From Corynebacterium pseudopelargi (GTDB lineage Bacteria > Actinomycetota > Actinomycetes > Mycobacteriales > Mycobacteriaceae): a stretch of 64,000 nucleotides of DNA. The notes below the pieces were generated by a model that was not told the origin of the DNA, ran no database searches, and worked only from the letters and a program-made list of their open reading frames with translations. Positions within the stretch are counted from its first letter, which is position 1, and every line of letters begins with the position of its first letter. Below, piece after piece: positions 1 to 8,765 of the stretch. The stretch is taken from contig NZ_CP033898.1 of NCBI RefSeq assembly GCF_003814005.1, forward strand, positions 1,116,001 through 1,180,000, given 5' to 3'. The position numbers and the translations under genes are program-made.

Positions 1-572
1 GCTTCCGCCGCCCCGATGGCTCCATGCTGGATACCTTGCTCAGCCCTGAGATGAAGTCCACCGGTGAGGTGATGGGCTTGGCCGATAACTTCGGTGCAGC
101 CTACGCCAAGGCAGAAGAGGGCTCCTTCGGGGCGCTACCGACCCAGGGCACCGTCTTCGTGTCGGTGGCCAACCGCGATAAGCGCACCCTGATCTTCCCC
201 ATCCAGCGCCTTGCCAGCCTGGGCTTTAAGATCCTCGCCACCGGTGGCACCGCAGGGATGCTTCGCCGCAATGGTGTGGAGTGCGAAACCGTGCTCAAGC
301 AGACCGAGGCCCGCGAGGGTGAAGGCGATAAGCGTGCGATCGTGGACATGATCAAGGCCGGCGAAGTTGATCTGATCTTGAACACCCCGGCTGGTTCCTC
401 GGGAGCTCGCCACGATGGTTACGAGATCCGTGCAGCCGCCGTGAATGTTGGCGTGCCGCTTGTGACCACCGTCCAGGGCGTGACCGCTGCTGTGCAGGGC
501 ATTGAAGCACTGCGCCAAGGTGACATCACCGTGCGGGCGCTGCAAGAACTCGACCATGCCGTAAACGCCTAA
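1..572 (+). CDS. carB: Carbamoyl-phosphate synthase large subunit, C-terminal end (partial)
   Basis: The subunit makes carbamoyl phosphate from bicarbonate, ammonia and two ATP for arginine and pyrimidine synthesis. Only about the last 190 codons are present; the frame runs in from the left edge, with the first whole codon at base 3. The visible part is the end of the second synthetase half followed by the MGS-like allosteric domain, recognisable by [15 protein letters not shown] and [17 protein letters not shown]. In enteric homologues this domain binds the regulators UMP, IMP and ornithine; whether it does so here is inference. A terminator follows at 594-630, before pyrF, so the two pyrimidine genes need not form one transcript. 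Confidence 0.96.
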   Translation, partial: FRRPDGSMLDTLLSPEMKSTGEVMGLADNFGAAYAKAEEGSFGALPTQGTVFVSVANRDKRTLIFPIQRLASLGFKILATGGTAGMLRRNGVECETVLKQTEAREGEGDKRAIVDMIKAGEVDLILNTPAGSSGARHDGYEIRAAAVNVGVPLVTTVQGVTAAVQGIEALRQGDITVRALQELDHAVNA

Positions 573-593
573 GCCGCAGGCTCGTGGCGTGCT

Positions 594-630
594 GCGCCCG
601 GTGCTGCTGTGAAGGCACCGGGCGCTTTGA
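594..630 (+). terminator. Intrinsic terminator after carB
   Basis: A perfect 11-bp stem, GCGCCCGGTGC (594-604) with GCACCGGGCGC (615-625), is followed by a short T-rich tail. It lies 22 bases after the carB stop. The weak T tract suggests incomplete termination, allowing some read-through into pyrF. Confidence 0.75.
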
Positions 631-667
631 TATATCAGCTCTTCAAAGAAAGAAACGGATCACAACT

Positions 668-1507
668 GTGCACACGAATACCTTCGGTATGCGTTTACTA
701 GAAGCCACCCAGCGCCACGGAAGGCTTTGCGTTGGCATCGACCCGCACGCCCAGCTCCTTGAGCAATGGGGGCTTGGCAATACGGTTGAAGGCTTAGCAG
801 AATTTTCGAGGCGTTGCGTGGAAGCATTCGCTGGGCACTGTGCCTTAGTCAAGCCCCAGGTGGCTTTCTATGAGGCCTTCGGTGCGGCAGGTTTTGCTGT
901 GTTAGAAGAGACCATCTCGCAACTTCGAGCAGCAGGCACCTTGGTGCTTGCCGACGCCAAACGTGGTGATATCGGCACCACCATGAAAGGCTATGCCACC
1001 GCGTGGCTCGATTATTCATCCCCGCTGTGCTGCGATGCCGTCACCTGTTCGCCCTATCTAGGCTTTGGTTCTCTCAAGCCAATCCTGGAGCAGGCACACA
1101 GCACGGGCAAAGGCGTGTTCGTGCTTGCAGCCACCTCGAACCCGGAGGCACGCCAGTTGCAGGATCAGCGCGACGCCACCGGGCGCAGCATCGCCCAGCA
1201 AATCGTGGATGATTGTGCTGCAGAAAATGCTGCAACAGGTGCTCCTTTTGGCAATGTTGGTGTGGTTGTTGGTGCCACCTTGGATCAGCCTCCGGCATTA
1301 GATCAGCTTCGCGGCCCGATCTTGTTGCCCGGTGTTGGTGCCCAAGGTGCTACTGCCGAAGACGTCAACCGGATTTGTCGCGGCAATGAGGCACTGGCAA
1401 TTCCAAATATTTCTCGAGCAGTGCTCAAACACGGCCCGGATGTAGCAGCCTTGCGCGGCGCACTTGTTCAGGCCAGCGCCGAGTACCCCGGAATCTCAGC
1501 GCTGTAA
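668..1507 (+). CDS. pyrF: Orotidine 5'-phosphate decarboxylase (type 2)
   Basis: Catalyses the last step of UMP synthesis, OMP to UMP plus CO2, in the cytoplasm. The protein is 279 aa from the GTG at 668. That start is chosen because it fits the usual length of the actinobacterial type-2 subfamily and lies just before the conserved RLCVGIDPH; the frame is open further upstream but runs through the carB terminator. ATG 689 is a possible alternative. The active-site loop DAKRGDIGTT sits near residue 100, and the late segment LLPGVGAQGAT contributes to phosphate binding in the family. The position after carB matches other corynebacteria and mycobacteria. Confidence 0.95.
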   Translation: MHTNTFGMRLLEATQRHGRLCVGIDPHAQLLEQWGLGNTVEGLAEFSRRCVEAFAGHCALVKPQVAFYEAFGAAGFAVLEETISQLRAAGTLVLADAKRGDIGTTMKGYATAWLDYSSPLCCDAVTCSPYLGFGSLKPILEQAHSTGKGVFVLAATSNPEARQLQDQRDATGRSIAQQIVDDCAAENAATGAPFGNVGVVVGATLDQPPALDQLRGPILLPGVGAQGATAEDVNRICRGNEALAIPNISRAVLKHGPDVAALRGALVQASAEYPGISAL

Positions 1508-1610
1508 TTTCCCAGCTCAGCAGGGTAGTGGGTGTGGCGAAGTGGCAGGCGTTTTACCTGGGCTTTTGCCGCACATACCCCGGATTACCTAGTGTTTTGC
1601 CAAGAGGTGC

Positions 1611-1616
1611 TAGACT
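1611..1616 (+). promoter_or_regulatory. Candidate -10 element for mihF
   Basis: TAGACT fits the actinobacterial TAnAnT -10 pattern. No convincing -35 is visible. If used, transcription would start near 1623 and give mihF a leader of about 200 nt. Confidence 0.4.
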
Positions 1617-1622
1617 AAGTCG

Positions 1623-1827
1623 GACGTCAGCGCCAAGCGTTGAATGCTGTAGCCAATCAATGGCAGGTAATGCCTGGCTGCATACGTGCTGTGATTGTCG
1701 TGCAGACACATCTGGATGAAGCTGCGTGGGATTGTTTCCTGCTTGCTGCATCTGTGTATGGTTGAATGCCGGCGCCCACGCGCAGATCTATAACCAAAAC
1801 GAACATCTTTTGAATCGGAGGAACCCC
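1623..1827 (+). promoter_or_regulatory. Long, possibly structured leader of mihF
   Basis: About 205 non-coding bases precede mihF. ACACA (1706-1710) and GATG (1715-1718) can pair with CATC (1749-1752) and TGTGT (1753-1757), forming an interrupted 9-bp hairpin. No known riboswitch class is recognised. A strong ribosome-binding site, GGAGGA at 1817-1822, closes the leader. The remainder of the 1508-1827 gap holds nothing else I can support. Confidence 0.35.
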
Positions 1828-2148
1828 GTGGCCCTTCCCAAGTTGACTGACGAGCAGCGCAAGGAAGCCCTCGCGAAGGCTGCAGAGGCCCGCAAGGCAC
1901 GTGCAGAGCTGAAGGAACAGCTCAAGCGCGGAGACATCACCCTCAAGGAGGTTCTTGACAAGGCCTCTTCTGACGAGATCATCGGCAAGACCAAGGTCTC
2001 CGCACTGCTCGAGTCCCTGCCCAAGGTTGGCAAGGTCAAGGCCAAGGAGATCATGGACGAGCTCGAGATCGCTCAGACCCGTCGCCTGCGTGGCCTGGGT
2101 GAGCGTCAGCGTCGCGCTCTGCTCGAGCGCTTCGGCTTCGAGGGCTAA
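1828..2148 (+). CDS. mihF: Actinobacterial integration host factor (mIHF)
   Basis: A small basic nucleoid-associated protein of the actinobacterial IHF family, unrelated to the enteric HU/IHF fold. It binds and bends DNA and is essential in mycobacteria. The protein is 106 aa from GTG 1828, placed 5 bases after GGAGGA. The sequence shows the family layout: a charged N-terminal helix (about residues 5-35, rich in K, E and A), then a helix-turn-helix-like core with LPKVGKVKAKEIM and a C-terminal RRLRGLGERQRRAL segment. An open frame further upstream (from 1726) was rejected because the ribosome-binding site and family length both support 1828. The gene ends 3 bases before gmk, so the two are probably co-transcribed. 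Confidence 0.95.
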   Translation: MALPKLTDEQRKEALAKAAEARKARAELKEQLKRGDITLKEVLDKASSDEIIGKTKVSALLESLPKVGKVKAKEIMDELEIAQTRRLRGLGERQRRALLERFGFEG

Positions 2149-2151
2149 TTC

Positions 2152-2724
2152 ATGCAAGGCGATAACCAACAGGGTCGGCTCGTGGTGCTGGCTGGCCCCT
2201 CAGCCGTAGGGAAATCGACGGTGGTTCATCGCCTGCGCGAGGAAGTTCCTAACCTGTACTTCTCGGTCTCTATGACCACCAGGGCGCCGCGTCCTGGTGA
2301 AGTGCACGGGCAGGACTACTACTTCGTGTCACCGGAGGAGTTTCAAAGCAATATCGACAGTGGTCAAATGCTCGAATGGGCAGAGATCCACGGAGGTTTG
2401 CAAAGAAGCGGCACCCCTGCGGAGCCCGTCGACAAGGCAATTGCCGAAGGTCGGCCGGTGTTGGTAGAGGTGGATCTTGAAGGCGCACGCAATGTGGCCA
2501 AACTCAAGCCGGAGGCTGAAACCGTATTCCTTGCGCCGCCCTCATGGGAGGTGCTCGTCAGCCGTCTCACTGGGCGGGGGACTGAGCCAGAGGACGTGAT
2601 CCAGCGCCGACTCGAAACTGCCCGCAAAGAACTAGCCAGCAGCGACGAGTTTAAACATGTAGTGGTCAATGACGATCTCGAGGCAACGATCCAGCGTCTG
2701 CGCTGTATCCTCGAAGGTCGCTAA
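2152..2724 (+). CDS. gmk: Guanylate kinase
   Basis: Phosphorylates GMP and dGMP with ATP to the diphosphates, in purine salvage and synthesis. The 190-aa protein carries the P-loop GPSAVGKST near residues 15-23, the GMP-binding [13 protein letters not shown], and the lid region before [10 protein letters not shown]. Where many homologues have a Tyr-Gly-Thr-Pro turn, this protein has GLQRSGTP, a change I believe is common in corynebacteria. The ATG is 3 bases after the mihF stop and there is little room for a separate ribosome-binding site, so translation may be coupled. Confidence 0.96.
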   Translation: MQGDNQQGRLVVLAGPSAVGKSTVVHRLREEVPNLYFSVSMTTRAPRPGEVHGQDYYFVSPEEFQSNIDSGQMLEWAEIHGGLQRSGTPAEPVDKAIAEGRPVLVEVDLEGARNVAKLKPEAETVFLAPPSWEVLVSRLTGRGTEPEDVIQRRLETARKELASSDEFKHVVVNDDLEATIQRLRCILEGR

Positions 2725-2763
2725 AAACACTGCGTACGAAACAAACTTTCTTAATAAGAAAAG

Positions 2764-3048
2764 GTGCTTGAAAGCAACGTGATTGAGAACAACGACAGCG
2801 TGTTTGACACGCCAACCGGCATCACCGCTCCGCCGATCGACGAACTGCTCAAGCGAGTGTCCTCGAAGTATGCTCTGGTGATTTTTGCCGCAAAGCGCGC
2901 TCGCCAGATCAATAGCTACTACCAGGACGACGAGCCCGGAGTATTCGAATTCGTCGGACCTTTGGTGACCCCCGAAGCAGGGGAAAAACCGCTGTCGATC
3001 GCACTGCGCGAAATCGACGCAGGGCTGCTCGAGCACGAAGAAGGCTAG
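2764..3048 (+). CDS. rpoZ: RNA polymerase omega subunit
   Basis: The smallest subunit of RNA polymerase; it helps fold and hold beta-prime. The protein is 94 aa from GTG 2764 or 89 aa from GTG 2779. The second has a GAAAG 4 bases upstream and may be the real start, since the first lies directly on its AAGG. The diagnostic block is [20 protein letters not shown] then [12 protein letters not shown], the conserved omega core. The C-terminal part, [15 protein letters not shown], also matches the family. It lies in the usual gmk-rpoZ-coaBC order and is followed by a strong terminator. Confidence 0.94.
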   Translation: MLESNVIENNDSVFDTPTGITAPPIDELLKRVSSKYALVIFAAKRARQINSYYQDDEPGVFEFVGPLVTPEAGEKPLSIALREIDAGLLEHEEG

Positions 3049-3085
3049 GCCTCAACGCCTTCCAACCTCTTCTCAGAGACATTTA

Positions 3086-3120
3086 AGCCCCTGCACCGCA
3101 CACGTGGTGCAGGGGTGTTT
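3086..3120 (+). terminator. Intrinsic terminator after rpoZ
   Basis: A perfect 10-bp stem, CCCCTGCACC (3088-3097) with GGTGCAGGGG (3106-3115), has an 8-base loop and is followed by TGTTT. It ends the mihF-gmk-rpoZ unit. Confidence 0.85.
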
Positions 3121-3393
3121 CGCTGTTTCTAGGCGGTGGCGAGTGAAGAAGGCCTTGCGCTTACTGGTTGCGGGGCTCGGTAGGTGCAGTGGTGGTGTGA
3201 GTGCCGCGGCGAAGCTGAAATCAGTCGCTGCTTTTTACAGGCCTCAATACGGCATTGTGCTTGCGTTTACCGGGTGCTACCCAGCGCCATAGGCTCAAAC
3301 CGATACCATGGCACTAGAAATATTCGATCCAGTCCTGCTGCATGCAATCAGCAGTGAATGGATAGTGGCGCAATGCTATAAGGATGTAGGTTG
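3121..3393 (+). other. Intergenic region before coaBC
   Basis: There are 273 bases with no convincing gene; short open frames here lack family features and ribosome-binding sites. A TATAAG (3376-3381) just upstream of coaBC could be a -10 element. Nothing else stands out. Confidence 0.4.
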
Positions 3394-4653
3394 ATGGAAA
3401 CAGCTTCAAAAAATATCGTCGTTGGCGTTGCCGGGGGTATCGCGGCATATAAAGCCTGCCACGTAATTCGAGCCTTCAAGGAACTGGGTAATGAAGTGCG
3501 CGTGGTTCCCACTGAGGCTGCCTTGGAGTTCGTGGGTAAAACGACCTTTGAAGCATTGTCTGGCAATCCGGTTAGCACCACCGTCTATGACGCTGTAGAT
3601 CAAGTCCAGCATGTACGAATTGGTAAAGAAGCAGACCTGATCGTGATTGCCCCAGCAACCGCTGATCTGCTGGCAAGAATGGTGCAAGGCCGTGCAGATG
3701 ATCTGCTCACCGCCACCTTGCTCGTTGCTACCTGCCCTGTGGTGGTAGCTCCAGCCATGCATACAGAAATGTGGGAACACCCTGCCACCCAAGCCAATGT
3801 TGCTACCTTGCGCGAGCGGGGCGTCGTGGTGTTGCACCCTGCTCATGGCAGGCTTACCGGAAGCGATAGTGGCCCTGGCCGCTTGCTTGATCCTGAACAG
3901 ATCGTGGATCTCGCGTTAGCGGCTGCGCAGGGAAGTTCTTTTGAGTCTTCCCTTGCCGGCACCAAGGTGCTCATTAGCGCCGGTGGTACTCAAGAGCACA
4001 TCGATCCAGTGCGTTATATCGGCAACCACTCTTCAGGCCGACAAGGCTTTGCGCTTGCAGAGATGGCCGCGCAGCGCGGCGCCGAAGTCACCATGGTGGT
4101 GGCCAATAGTGATGCGCTTCCCATTCCAGCAGGCGCCACGATGCACAAGGTCACCTCTGCACGAGAGATGCAAGAAGCGATCATGGAACATGCTCCAAAC
4201 AACGATGCAGTGATCATGGTCGCCGCTGTGGCCGATGTGCGTCCGGCTCACCCCGCGGATGCGAAGCTGAAAAAGGGTCGCGATGAAGCGTCCCTGCAGA
4301 GCTTGGCTTTGGAGGAAAACCCGGATATTTTGCGTGGCTTGGTACAAGCGCGTGAGCGTGGGGAAGTAGACCCCAAGCTCGTGATTGCCGGCTTTGCCGC
4401 AGAAACTGGAGATGCTGAGCACTCCGCTTTGGAATTGGCGCAAGCAAAGCTTGAGCGCAAGGGCTGTGACCTGCTCATGCTCAACGAAGTCTCCGATAAT
4501 CAAGTCTTTGGGCAACAGCGTAATCGCGGTGTGTTGTTATCGCGGGATGGCAAACAGCGCGAGGTGCCCGATGGCTCCAAACTTGAGGTGGCTGGGGTGA
4601 TCTTGGATGAGCTCGCACGCTGCTTGGAGCAGGTGCACACAGCAGGTGAGTAG
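3394..4653 (+). CDS. coaBC: Bifunctional phosphopantothenoylcysteine decarboxylase / phosphopantothenate-cysteine ligase
   Basis: Carries out two consecutive steps of coenzyme A synthesis: joining cysteine to 4'-phosphopantothenate (CoaB) and decarboxylating the product (CoaC). It is 419 aa, the usual fused length. The N-terminal flavoprotein half has GVAGGIAAYKACHVIR, a VQHVRI histidine motif near residue 70 and the substrate clamp PAMHTEMWEHPAT. The C-terminal half has the nucleotide-binding ISAGGTQEHIDPVRYI, NHSSGRQG and a DAKLKK block. ATG 3394 is preceded by an in-frame TTG at 3391; AAGGA at 3380-3384 suits either. It stops 11 bases before the metK promoter. Confidence 0.95.
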   Translation: METASKNIVVGVAGGIAAYKACHVIRAFKELGNEVRVVPTEAALEFVGKTTFEALSGNPVSTTVYDAVDQVQHVRIGKEADLIVIAPATADLLARMVQGRADDLLTATLLVATCPVVVAPAMHTEMWEHPATQANVATLRERGVVVLHPAHGRLTGSDSGPGRLLDPEQIVDLALAAAQGSSFESSLAGTKVLISAGGTQEHIDPVRYIGNHSSGRQGFALAEMAAQRGAEVTMVVANSDALPIPAGATMHKVTSAREMQEAIMEHAPNNDAVIMVAAVADVRPAHPADAKLKKGRDEASLQSLALEENPDILRGLVQARERGEVDPKLVIAGFAAETGDAEHSALELAQAKLERKGCDLLMLNEVSDNQVFGQQRNRGVLLSRDGKQREVPDGSKLEVAGVILDELARCLEQVHTAGE

Positions 4654-4663
4654 ACCACCAATC

Positions 4664-4692
4664 TTGCCAAATTAGACAGCTTGGTCTATCTT
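4664..4692 (+). promoter_or_regulatory. metK promoter (-35/-10)
   Basis: TTGCCA (4664-4669) and TATCTT (4687-4692) are separated by exactly 17 bases. The McbR-type operator occupies the spacer and touches the -10, so a bound repressor would exclude RNA polymerase. Confidence 0.7.
4673..4688 (+). promoter_or_regulatory. McbR-type operator upstream of metK
   Basis: TAGAC-AGCTTG-GTCTA is an exact match to TAGAC-N6-GTCTA, the operator of McbR, the TetR-family master repressor of sulfur and methionine genes in C. glutamicum, whose effector is S-adenosylhomocysteine. metK is a known McbR target there. The mcbR gene itself is not in this window. Confidence 0.85.
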
Positions 4693-4732
4693 GGTTCGAA
4701 GAATCAAGCACTCCCAACAGAAAGCACATAGC

Positions 4733-5962
4733 GTGAACGCCGAAACCTCTAAGCTCAGGCTCTTTAGTAGCGAATCAGTCACCGAAGGCCACCCCGATAA
4801 AATCTGTGACTCGATTTCCGATACCATCCTCGACGCGCTGCTCAGCGTCGATCCCGGCGCGCGTGTGGCAGTAGAAACCGTCGCCACCACCGGGTTAGTG
4901 CACGTCGTAGGCGAGGTGCGGACCTCCGGCTATGTAGAAATTCCGCGACTGGTGCGTGAACGCCTGCGCGAAATCGGCTTTACTTCTTCTGATGTGGGAT
5001 TCGACGGCACCACCTGTGGTGTCTCAGTCAGCATCGGCGAACAATCGGCGGAAATCGGCTCCGGCGTGGATACCTCCCAGGAGGTGCGCGAATCTGGTTC
5101 TCAAGATGCAGAAGACCAAGCTGGCGCGGGCGATCAGGGCCTGATGTTTGGATACGCCACCAATGAAACGCCCACCCTGATGCCACTGCCAATCGATCTT
5201 GCGCATCGTTTGGCCCGCAGGCTTACCCAGGTGCGTAAAGAAGGCATCGTGGACCACTTGCGTCCCGATGGCAAGACCCAGGTGACCTTTGCTTATGACG
5301 AAGCTGGCCGCCCCGTCGCCTTAGATACCGTGGTTGTTTCTACCCAGCACGATCCCGAAATCACCCAGGACTGGCTGCGCGAGCAGGTGCAAGAGCACGT
5401 GGTTGAGTGGGTCTTAGAAGATTCCGGTGTGTCCAAGCGCCTCGATGTAAGCGATTACACCCTGCTAGTTAATCCTTCCGGCTCCTTCGTGGTCGGCGGC
5501 CCCATGGGTGATGCTGGCCTGACCGGCCGCAAGATCATCGTGGATACCTATGGCGGCATGGCTCGTCATGGCGGTGGTGCATTTTCGGGCAAGGATCCCA
5601 GCAAGGTGGACCGCTCGGGTGCTTATGCAATGCGTTGGGTGGCTAAGAATATCGTGGCCGCAGGACTTGCCGAACGCGCCGAGGTGCAGGTGGCATACGC
5701 CATCGGCCGTGCTAAGCCGGTGGGACTGTACGTAGAGACCTTCGGCACTGCCCAGCATGGTCTTGATGATGAAGCCATCCAGACGGCCGTGCTCGAGGTA
5801 TTCGACTTGCGCCCGGCGGCAATCATTCGTGAGCTTGATCTTTTGCGTCCCATCTACGCCAAGACCGCCGCTTATGGCCACTTTGGCCGCGATGACCTGG
5901 ACCTGCCCTGGGAGCGCACCGACCGCGCCGAGGCCCTCAAGGCTGCGTTGAATCTGAACTAG
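4733..5962 (+). CDS. metK: S-adenosylmethionine synthetase
   Basis: Makes S-adenosylmethionine from methionine and ATP. The protein is 409 aa from GTG 4733, which follows CAGAAAG by about 9 bases; an earlier in-frame TTG (4691) was rejected because it overlaps the promoter. Signature motifs are [17 protein letters not shown] near the N-terminus, the hexapeptide-containing [15 protein letters not shown] and the P-loop-like [16 protein letters not shown]. All look intact. Transcription is probably controlled by McbR through the operator at 4673-4688, linking SAM supply to the state of the methyl cycle. Confidence 0.97.
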   Translation: MNAETSKLRLFSSESVTEGHPDKICDSISDTILDALLSVDPGARVAVETVATTGLVHVVGEVRTSGYVEIPRLVRERLREIGFTSSDVGFDGTTCGVSVSIGEQSAEIGSGVDTSQEVRESGSQDAEDQAGAGDQGLMFGYATNETPTLMPLPIDLAHRLARRLTQVRKEGIVDHLRPDGKTQVTFAYDEAGRPVALDTVVVSTQHDPEITQDWLREQVQEHVVEWVLEDSGVSKRLDVSDYTLLVNPSGSFVVGGPMGDAGLTGRKIIVDTYGGMARHGGGAFSGKDPSKVDRSGAYAMRWVAKNIVAAGLAERAEVQVAYAIGRAKPVGLYVETFGTAQHGLDDEAIQTAVLEVFDLRPAAIIRELDLLRPIYAKTAAYGHFGRDDLDLPWERTDRAEALKAALNLN

Positions 5963-6024
5963 GTTCCGGTACGCCCGAACACTGGTTTGGGCACGACGTC
6001 ACAGGGCGCTCGGGGGTGCTTCGC

Positions 6025-6030
6025 TACAAT
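6025..6030 (+). promoter_or_regulatory. -10 element of a probable leaderless priA transcript
   Basis: TACAAT ends 7 bases before ATG 6038, so transcription would begin at or next to the start codon. This also supports 6038 over the upstream in-frame start at 5987. Confidence 0.5.
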
Positions 6031-6037
6031 GCGCAGC

Positions 6038-8062
6038 ATGTCCTATGCCCGCGAACCTGCGCCCGAGCAATCGGTAGCCAAAGTGCTGCCCTTGCTCGGG
6101 GTTTCGCATCTTGATCGCAGTTTCGAGTACCGCCTGAGTGCAGATCAACATGAGCAGGCCAAGCCGGGCGTTCGCTTAAGGGTGAAGTTTTCCGGCAGGC
6201 TTGTCGACGCCATCCTCCTCGAGCGCAGCGATGAACAAGAGCACAAGGGCGCTTTGGCATGGGTTGAGCGCGTCATTTCCCCCGAGGTGGTCTACCCGCC
6301 GCAAACCCGGAAGCTAGTTGAGTCGCTGGCGTTGCGTTATGCCGCTATTACCTCTGATCTCATCCGCTTGGTGGTGCCACCTCGACACGCCAAAGCAGAA
6401 GAAGCCGATGTTCGTAGCTCTTGGGAATCTTTGGGGCAGGTTTCCGAGCCGGATCTTTCGGGGTGGCTCAGTTATCGCCATGGCCAAAGCTTTGTCGATG
6501 CAGTCCTTGCAGGCCAGGCCGCACGCGCGGCGTGGCAGATCGCCCCGGGTGATGATTGGGCTCAGCAGATTGCCGCCCTTGGCACGAAGGTAGCTATTGA
6601 GGGCGGCGGGGTGCTGGTGGTTGTGCCAGATCAGCGAGATGTGGACTACCTCGAACAGCATTTCCGTGAGTACATGAGCGCAAAACAGGTCACGGTCTTA
6701 AGTGCTTCTCAAGGCCATCAGGCCCGGTATCGGCGTTATCTTTCAATTCTGCATGGCCAAGGCAGAGTCGTCATTGGTACTCGCAGCGCCTGCTTTGCGC
6801 CCGTTGATGATCTGCGTCTTGCGGTGATAAAAGACGATGGCGATGAAAACCTCGTAGAACCGCGCGCACCTTATTATCACGCCCGCGAGGTGCTCACTAC
6901 CCGCAGCGCCCAGGAACACTGCGCCTTAGTCATTGCATCGCATGCGCGCACAGCAGAGACACAACTATTGGTGGATTCGGGCTGGTGCCATGATCTTCTA
7001 GCACCGCCAGAAGTGCTCAAAGCACTCATGCCTTCTATCCACGCCATTGAAGATTCAAGCTATGCCTTTGCAAGGGATATCCACGCCCATCACTCCAGAG
7101 TGCCCTCGATGGCGTTCCGGGCAATCCGCCAAGCACTCAGTAGACAATGCCCGGTGCTAGTCCAAGTAGCCAGAACAGGCTATATGCCAGGCTTATCGTG
7201 CTCGCGCTGTCGCACCCCAGCTCGTTGCCGTGCCTGCAATGGGCCGCTGAGCTATGCCGATAGCGAACAACACCGCGTGCATGTGCTCAGTTGCCGTTGG
7301 TGCGGGCGCCCAGAAACGAATTTTTCTTGCGTAAACTGCGGCAACCATCAGGTGCGGGCACAAACTCGCGGCAGCGAGCGCACCGCGGAAGAAATCGGCC
7401 GTGCCTTTGCAGGAACCCCGGTGGTAGTGTCCGGCGGCAACAGAGTCATTGATCAAATCGAGCACAAAGCGCAGATCGTCGTGGCCACCCCTGGTGCTGA
7501 ACCTCGTCCAAGCCACGGCGGCTACGGTGCTGTGGTGTTGCTCGATGCCTGGCTCATGCTTGCCAGGGAAGACCTCAGGGCCTCAGAAGATCTGGTGGCC
7601 ATTTGGGCAAACGCTATCGCCTTAGCCGAGCCGGCCGAAAGAGAAGGCACGGTAATTATTGCCGCAGAAAACGCCCTACCCGAGGTGCAGGCGCTGCTGC
7701 GCTGGGACGTAGTAGGCATGGCTCAAAGGGAACTGGCTTTACGCGCGCAGGTGCATTTCCCGCCGGTATTCCACATGGCAGCAGTGGACGCGCCAACCGC
7801 GGCACTGGAAGATTTCTTAGCACTGGCGCAATTACCGCCAGATACCGAAGTGCTGGGGCCTGTGGATTTGCCCAGGGATACCCGACTGCCCGGTGAATAT
7901 GATCACCAGCTGTTTGGGCCGCCACAAAGGATGCTGTTGCGCACCCCGCTGCATGATCGCAACGCCTTAGGCGAGGCGCTCAGAAGAGCCAGGGCCAGCA
8001 AAGTAGCGAGGAAAAACGACCTGCCGCTAAGAATCCAGATTGATCCGATCCGGGTTGGCTAA
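6038..8062 (+). CDS. priA: Primosomal protein N' (PriA-like) without intact helicase motifs
   Basis: PriA reloads the replisome at stalled forks. This 674-aa protein keeps the N-terminal DNA-binding domain (LLGVSHLDRSFEYRL) and the paired zinc-binding knuckles (CSRC..CRAC..CRWC..CVNC, around residues 388-435). I cannot find a Walker A GxGKT where the helicase core should begin, and the DEEH-type Walker B reads KDDGDEN. Loss of helicase activity is known for actinobacterial PriA proteins, so it probably acts as a structural loader rather than an unwinding enzyme. Start at ATG 6038 chosen from the TACAAT element; ATG 6029 and 5987 are alternatives. It lies 75 bases after metK. Confidence 0.88.
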   Translation: MSYAREPAPEQSVAKVLPLLGVSHLDRSFEYRLSADQHEQAKPGVRLRVKFSGRLVDAILLERSDEQEHKGALAWVERVISPEVVYPPQTRKLVESLALRYAAITSDLIRLVVPPRHAKAEEADVRSSWESLGQVSEPDLSGWLSYRHGQSFVDAVLAGQAARAAWQIAPGDDWAQQIAALGTKVAIEGGGVLVVVPDQRDVDYLEQHFREYMSAKQVTVLSASQGHQARYRRYLSILHGQGRVVIGTRSACFAPVDDLRLAVIKDDGDENLVEPRAPYYHAREVLTTRSAQEHCALVIASHARTAETQLLVDSGWCHDLLAPPEVLKALMPSIHAIEDSSYAFARDIHAHHSRVPSMAFRAIRQALSRQCPVLVQVARTGYMPGLSCSRCRTPARCRACNGPLSYADSEQHRVHVLSCRWCGRPETNFSCVNCGNHQVRAQTRGSERTAEEIGRAFAGTPVVVSGGNRVIDQIEHKAQIVVATPGAEPRPSHGGYGAVVLLDAWLMLAREDLRASEDLVAIWANAIALAEPAEREGTVIIAAENALPEVQALLRWDVVGMAQRELALRAQVHFPPVFHMAAVDAPTAALEDFLALAQLPPDTEVLGPVDLPRDTRLPGEYDHQLFGPPQRMLLRTPLHDRNALGEALRRARASKVARKNDLPLRIQIDPIRVG

Positions 8063-8181
8063 TCTAGAAAGCAGCATCTGGGGTGCTGGCACCCTGCTGT
8101 ACGCTGAAGCAATTCGCATCCATCGCGCTGGTGCAAGAAAAGCCCTGCAAAAAAGCCCCTGAAAGGAAAGGCCTGAACGTA

Positions 8182-8691
8182 GTGACAGTTCGCAATATCC
8201 GCATTTTCGGTGATCCAGTACTTACCTCCACCGCGGCCCCAGTGGAGGTATTCGATCACAAACTCGAAACCCTGGTTCAAGACATGCTCGAAACAATGGA
8301 TGCAGCCGGGGGCGTTGGCCTAGCAGCCAATCAAATCGGTGTGCTGAAGCGGGTGTTCGTCTTCGATACCACCCACACCGAAGGTGGAATGCGCGGACAC
8401 ATTATCAACCCCACCTGGAAAGCCATCGGCGAAGAAACACAGCTTGGGCCAGAGGGCTGCCTGAGTATTCCAGATATTCAATACGATGTGCAGCGAGCCC
8501 AAGACGTAGAAGTAAGTGGTGTTGATATTTACGGCAAGCCCGTCACGATCCTCGCCTCTGGGCTTTTGGCTCGTTGCATTCAACACGAATCCGATCACCT
8601 CGACGGTGTGCTGTTTTTAAAGCGCCTGAGCCCGGAACTGCGCAAAGAGGCCATGCGCGAAATTCGCTCTGCAGAGTGGTTCCAGCAATAA
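8182..8691 (+). CDS. def: Peptide deformylase
   Basis: Removes the formyl group from the N-terminal methionine of new proteins; a metal-dependent cytoplasmic enzyme. It is 169 aa from GTG 8182, about 10 bases after AAAGG; the frame is open further upstream but that extension has no family resemblance. All three active-site motifs are present: GVGLAANQIG near residue 40, EGCLSIP with the metal-binding Cys, and the HESDH metal site (QHESDHLDG). It is followed by fmt, its functional partner in formyl-methionine use, as in many bacteria. Confidence 0.96.
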   Translation: MTVRNIRIFGDPVLTSTAAPVEVFDHKLETLVQDMLETMDAAGGVGLAANQIGVLKRVFVFDTTHTEGGMRGHIINPTWKAIGEETQLGPEGCLSIPDIQYDVQRAQDVEVSGVDIYGKPVTILASGLLARCIQHESDHLDGVLFLKRLSPELRKEAMREIRSAEWFQQ

Positions 8692-8765
8692 CACCAAAGC
8701 CAACACCAAGGCCAACACCCGAGGTTTGAGCAGGTCTTTCTCATAGCAACCAGGAAGTTTTATCC

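Noticed and set aside
3104..3292. 62-codon frame downstream of rpoZ
   Set aside because: It begins within the rpoZ terminator and has no ribosome-binding site.
4651..4666. Another TAGAC at the end of coaBC as a second McbR site
   Set aside because: Only the left half-site is present; there is no GTCTA six bases further on.
4690..4712. GGTTCGAA-like T-loop sequence, possible tRNA
   Set aside because: No acceptor or anticodon stem can be drawn around it; it is the metK leader.
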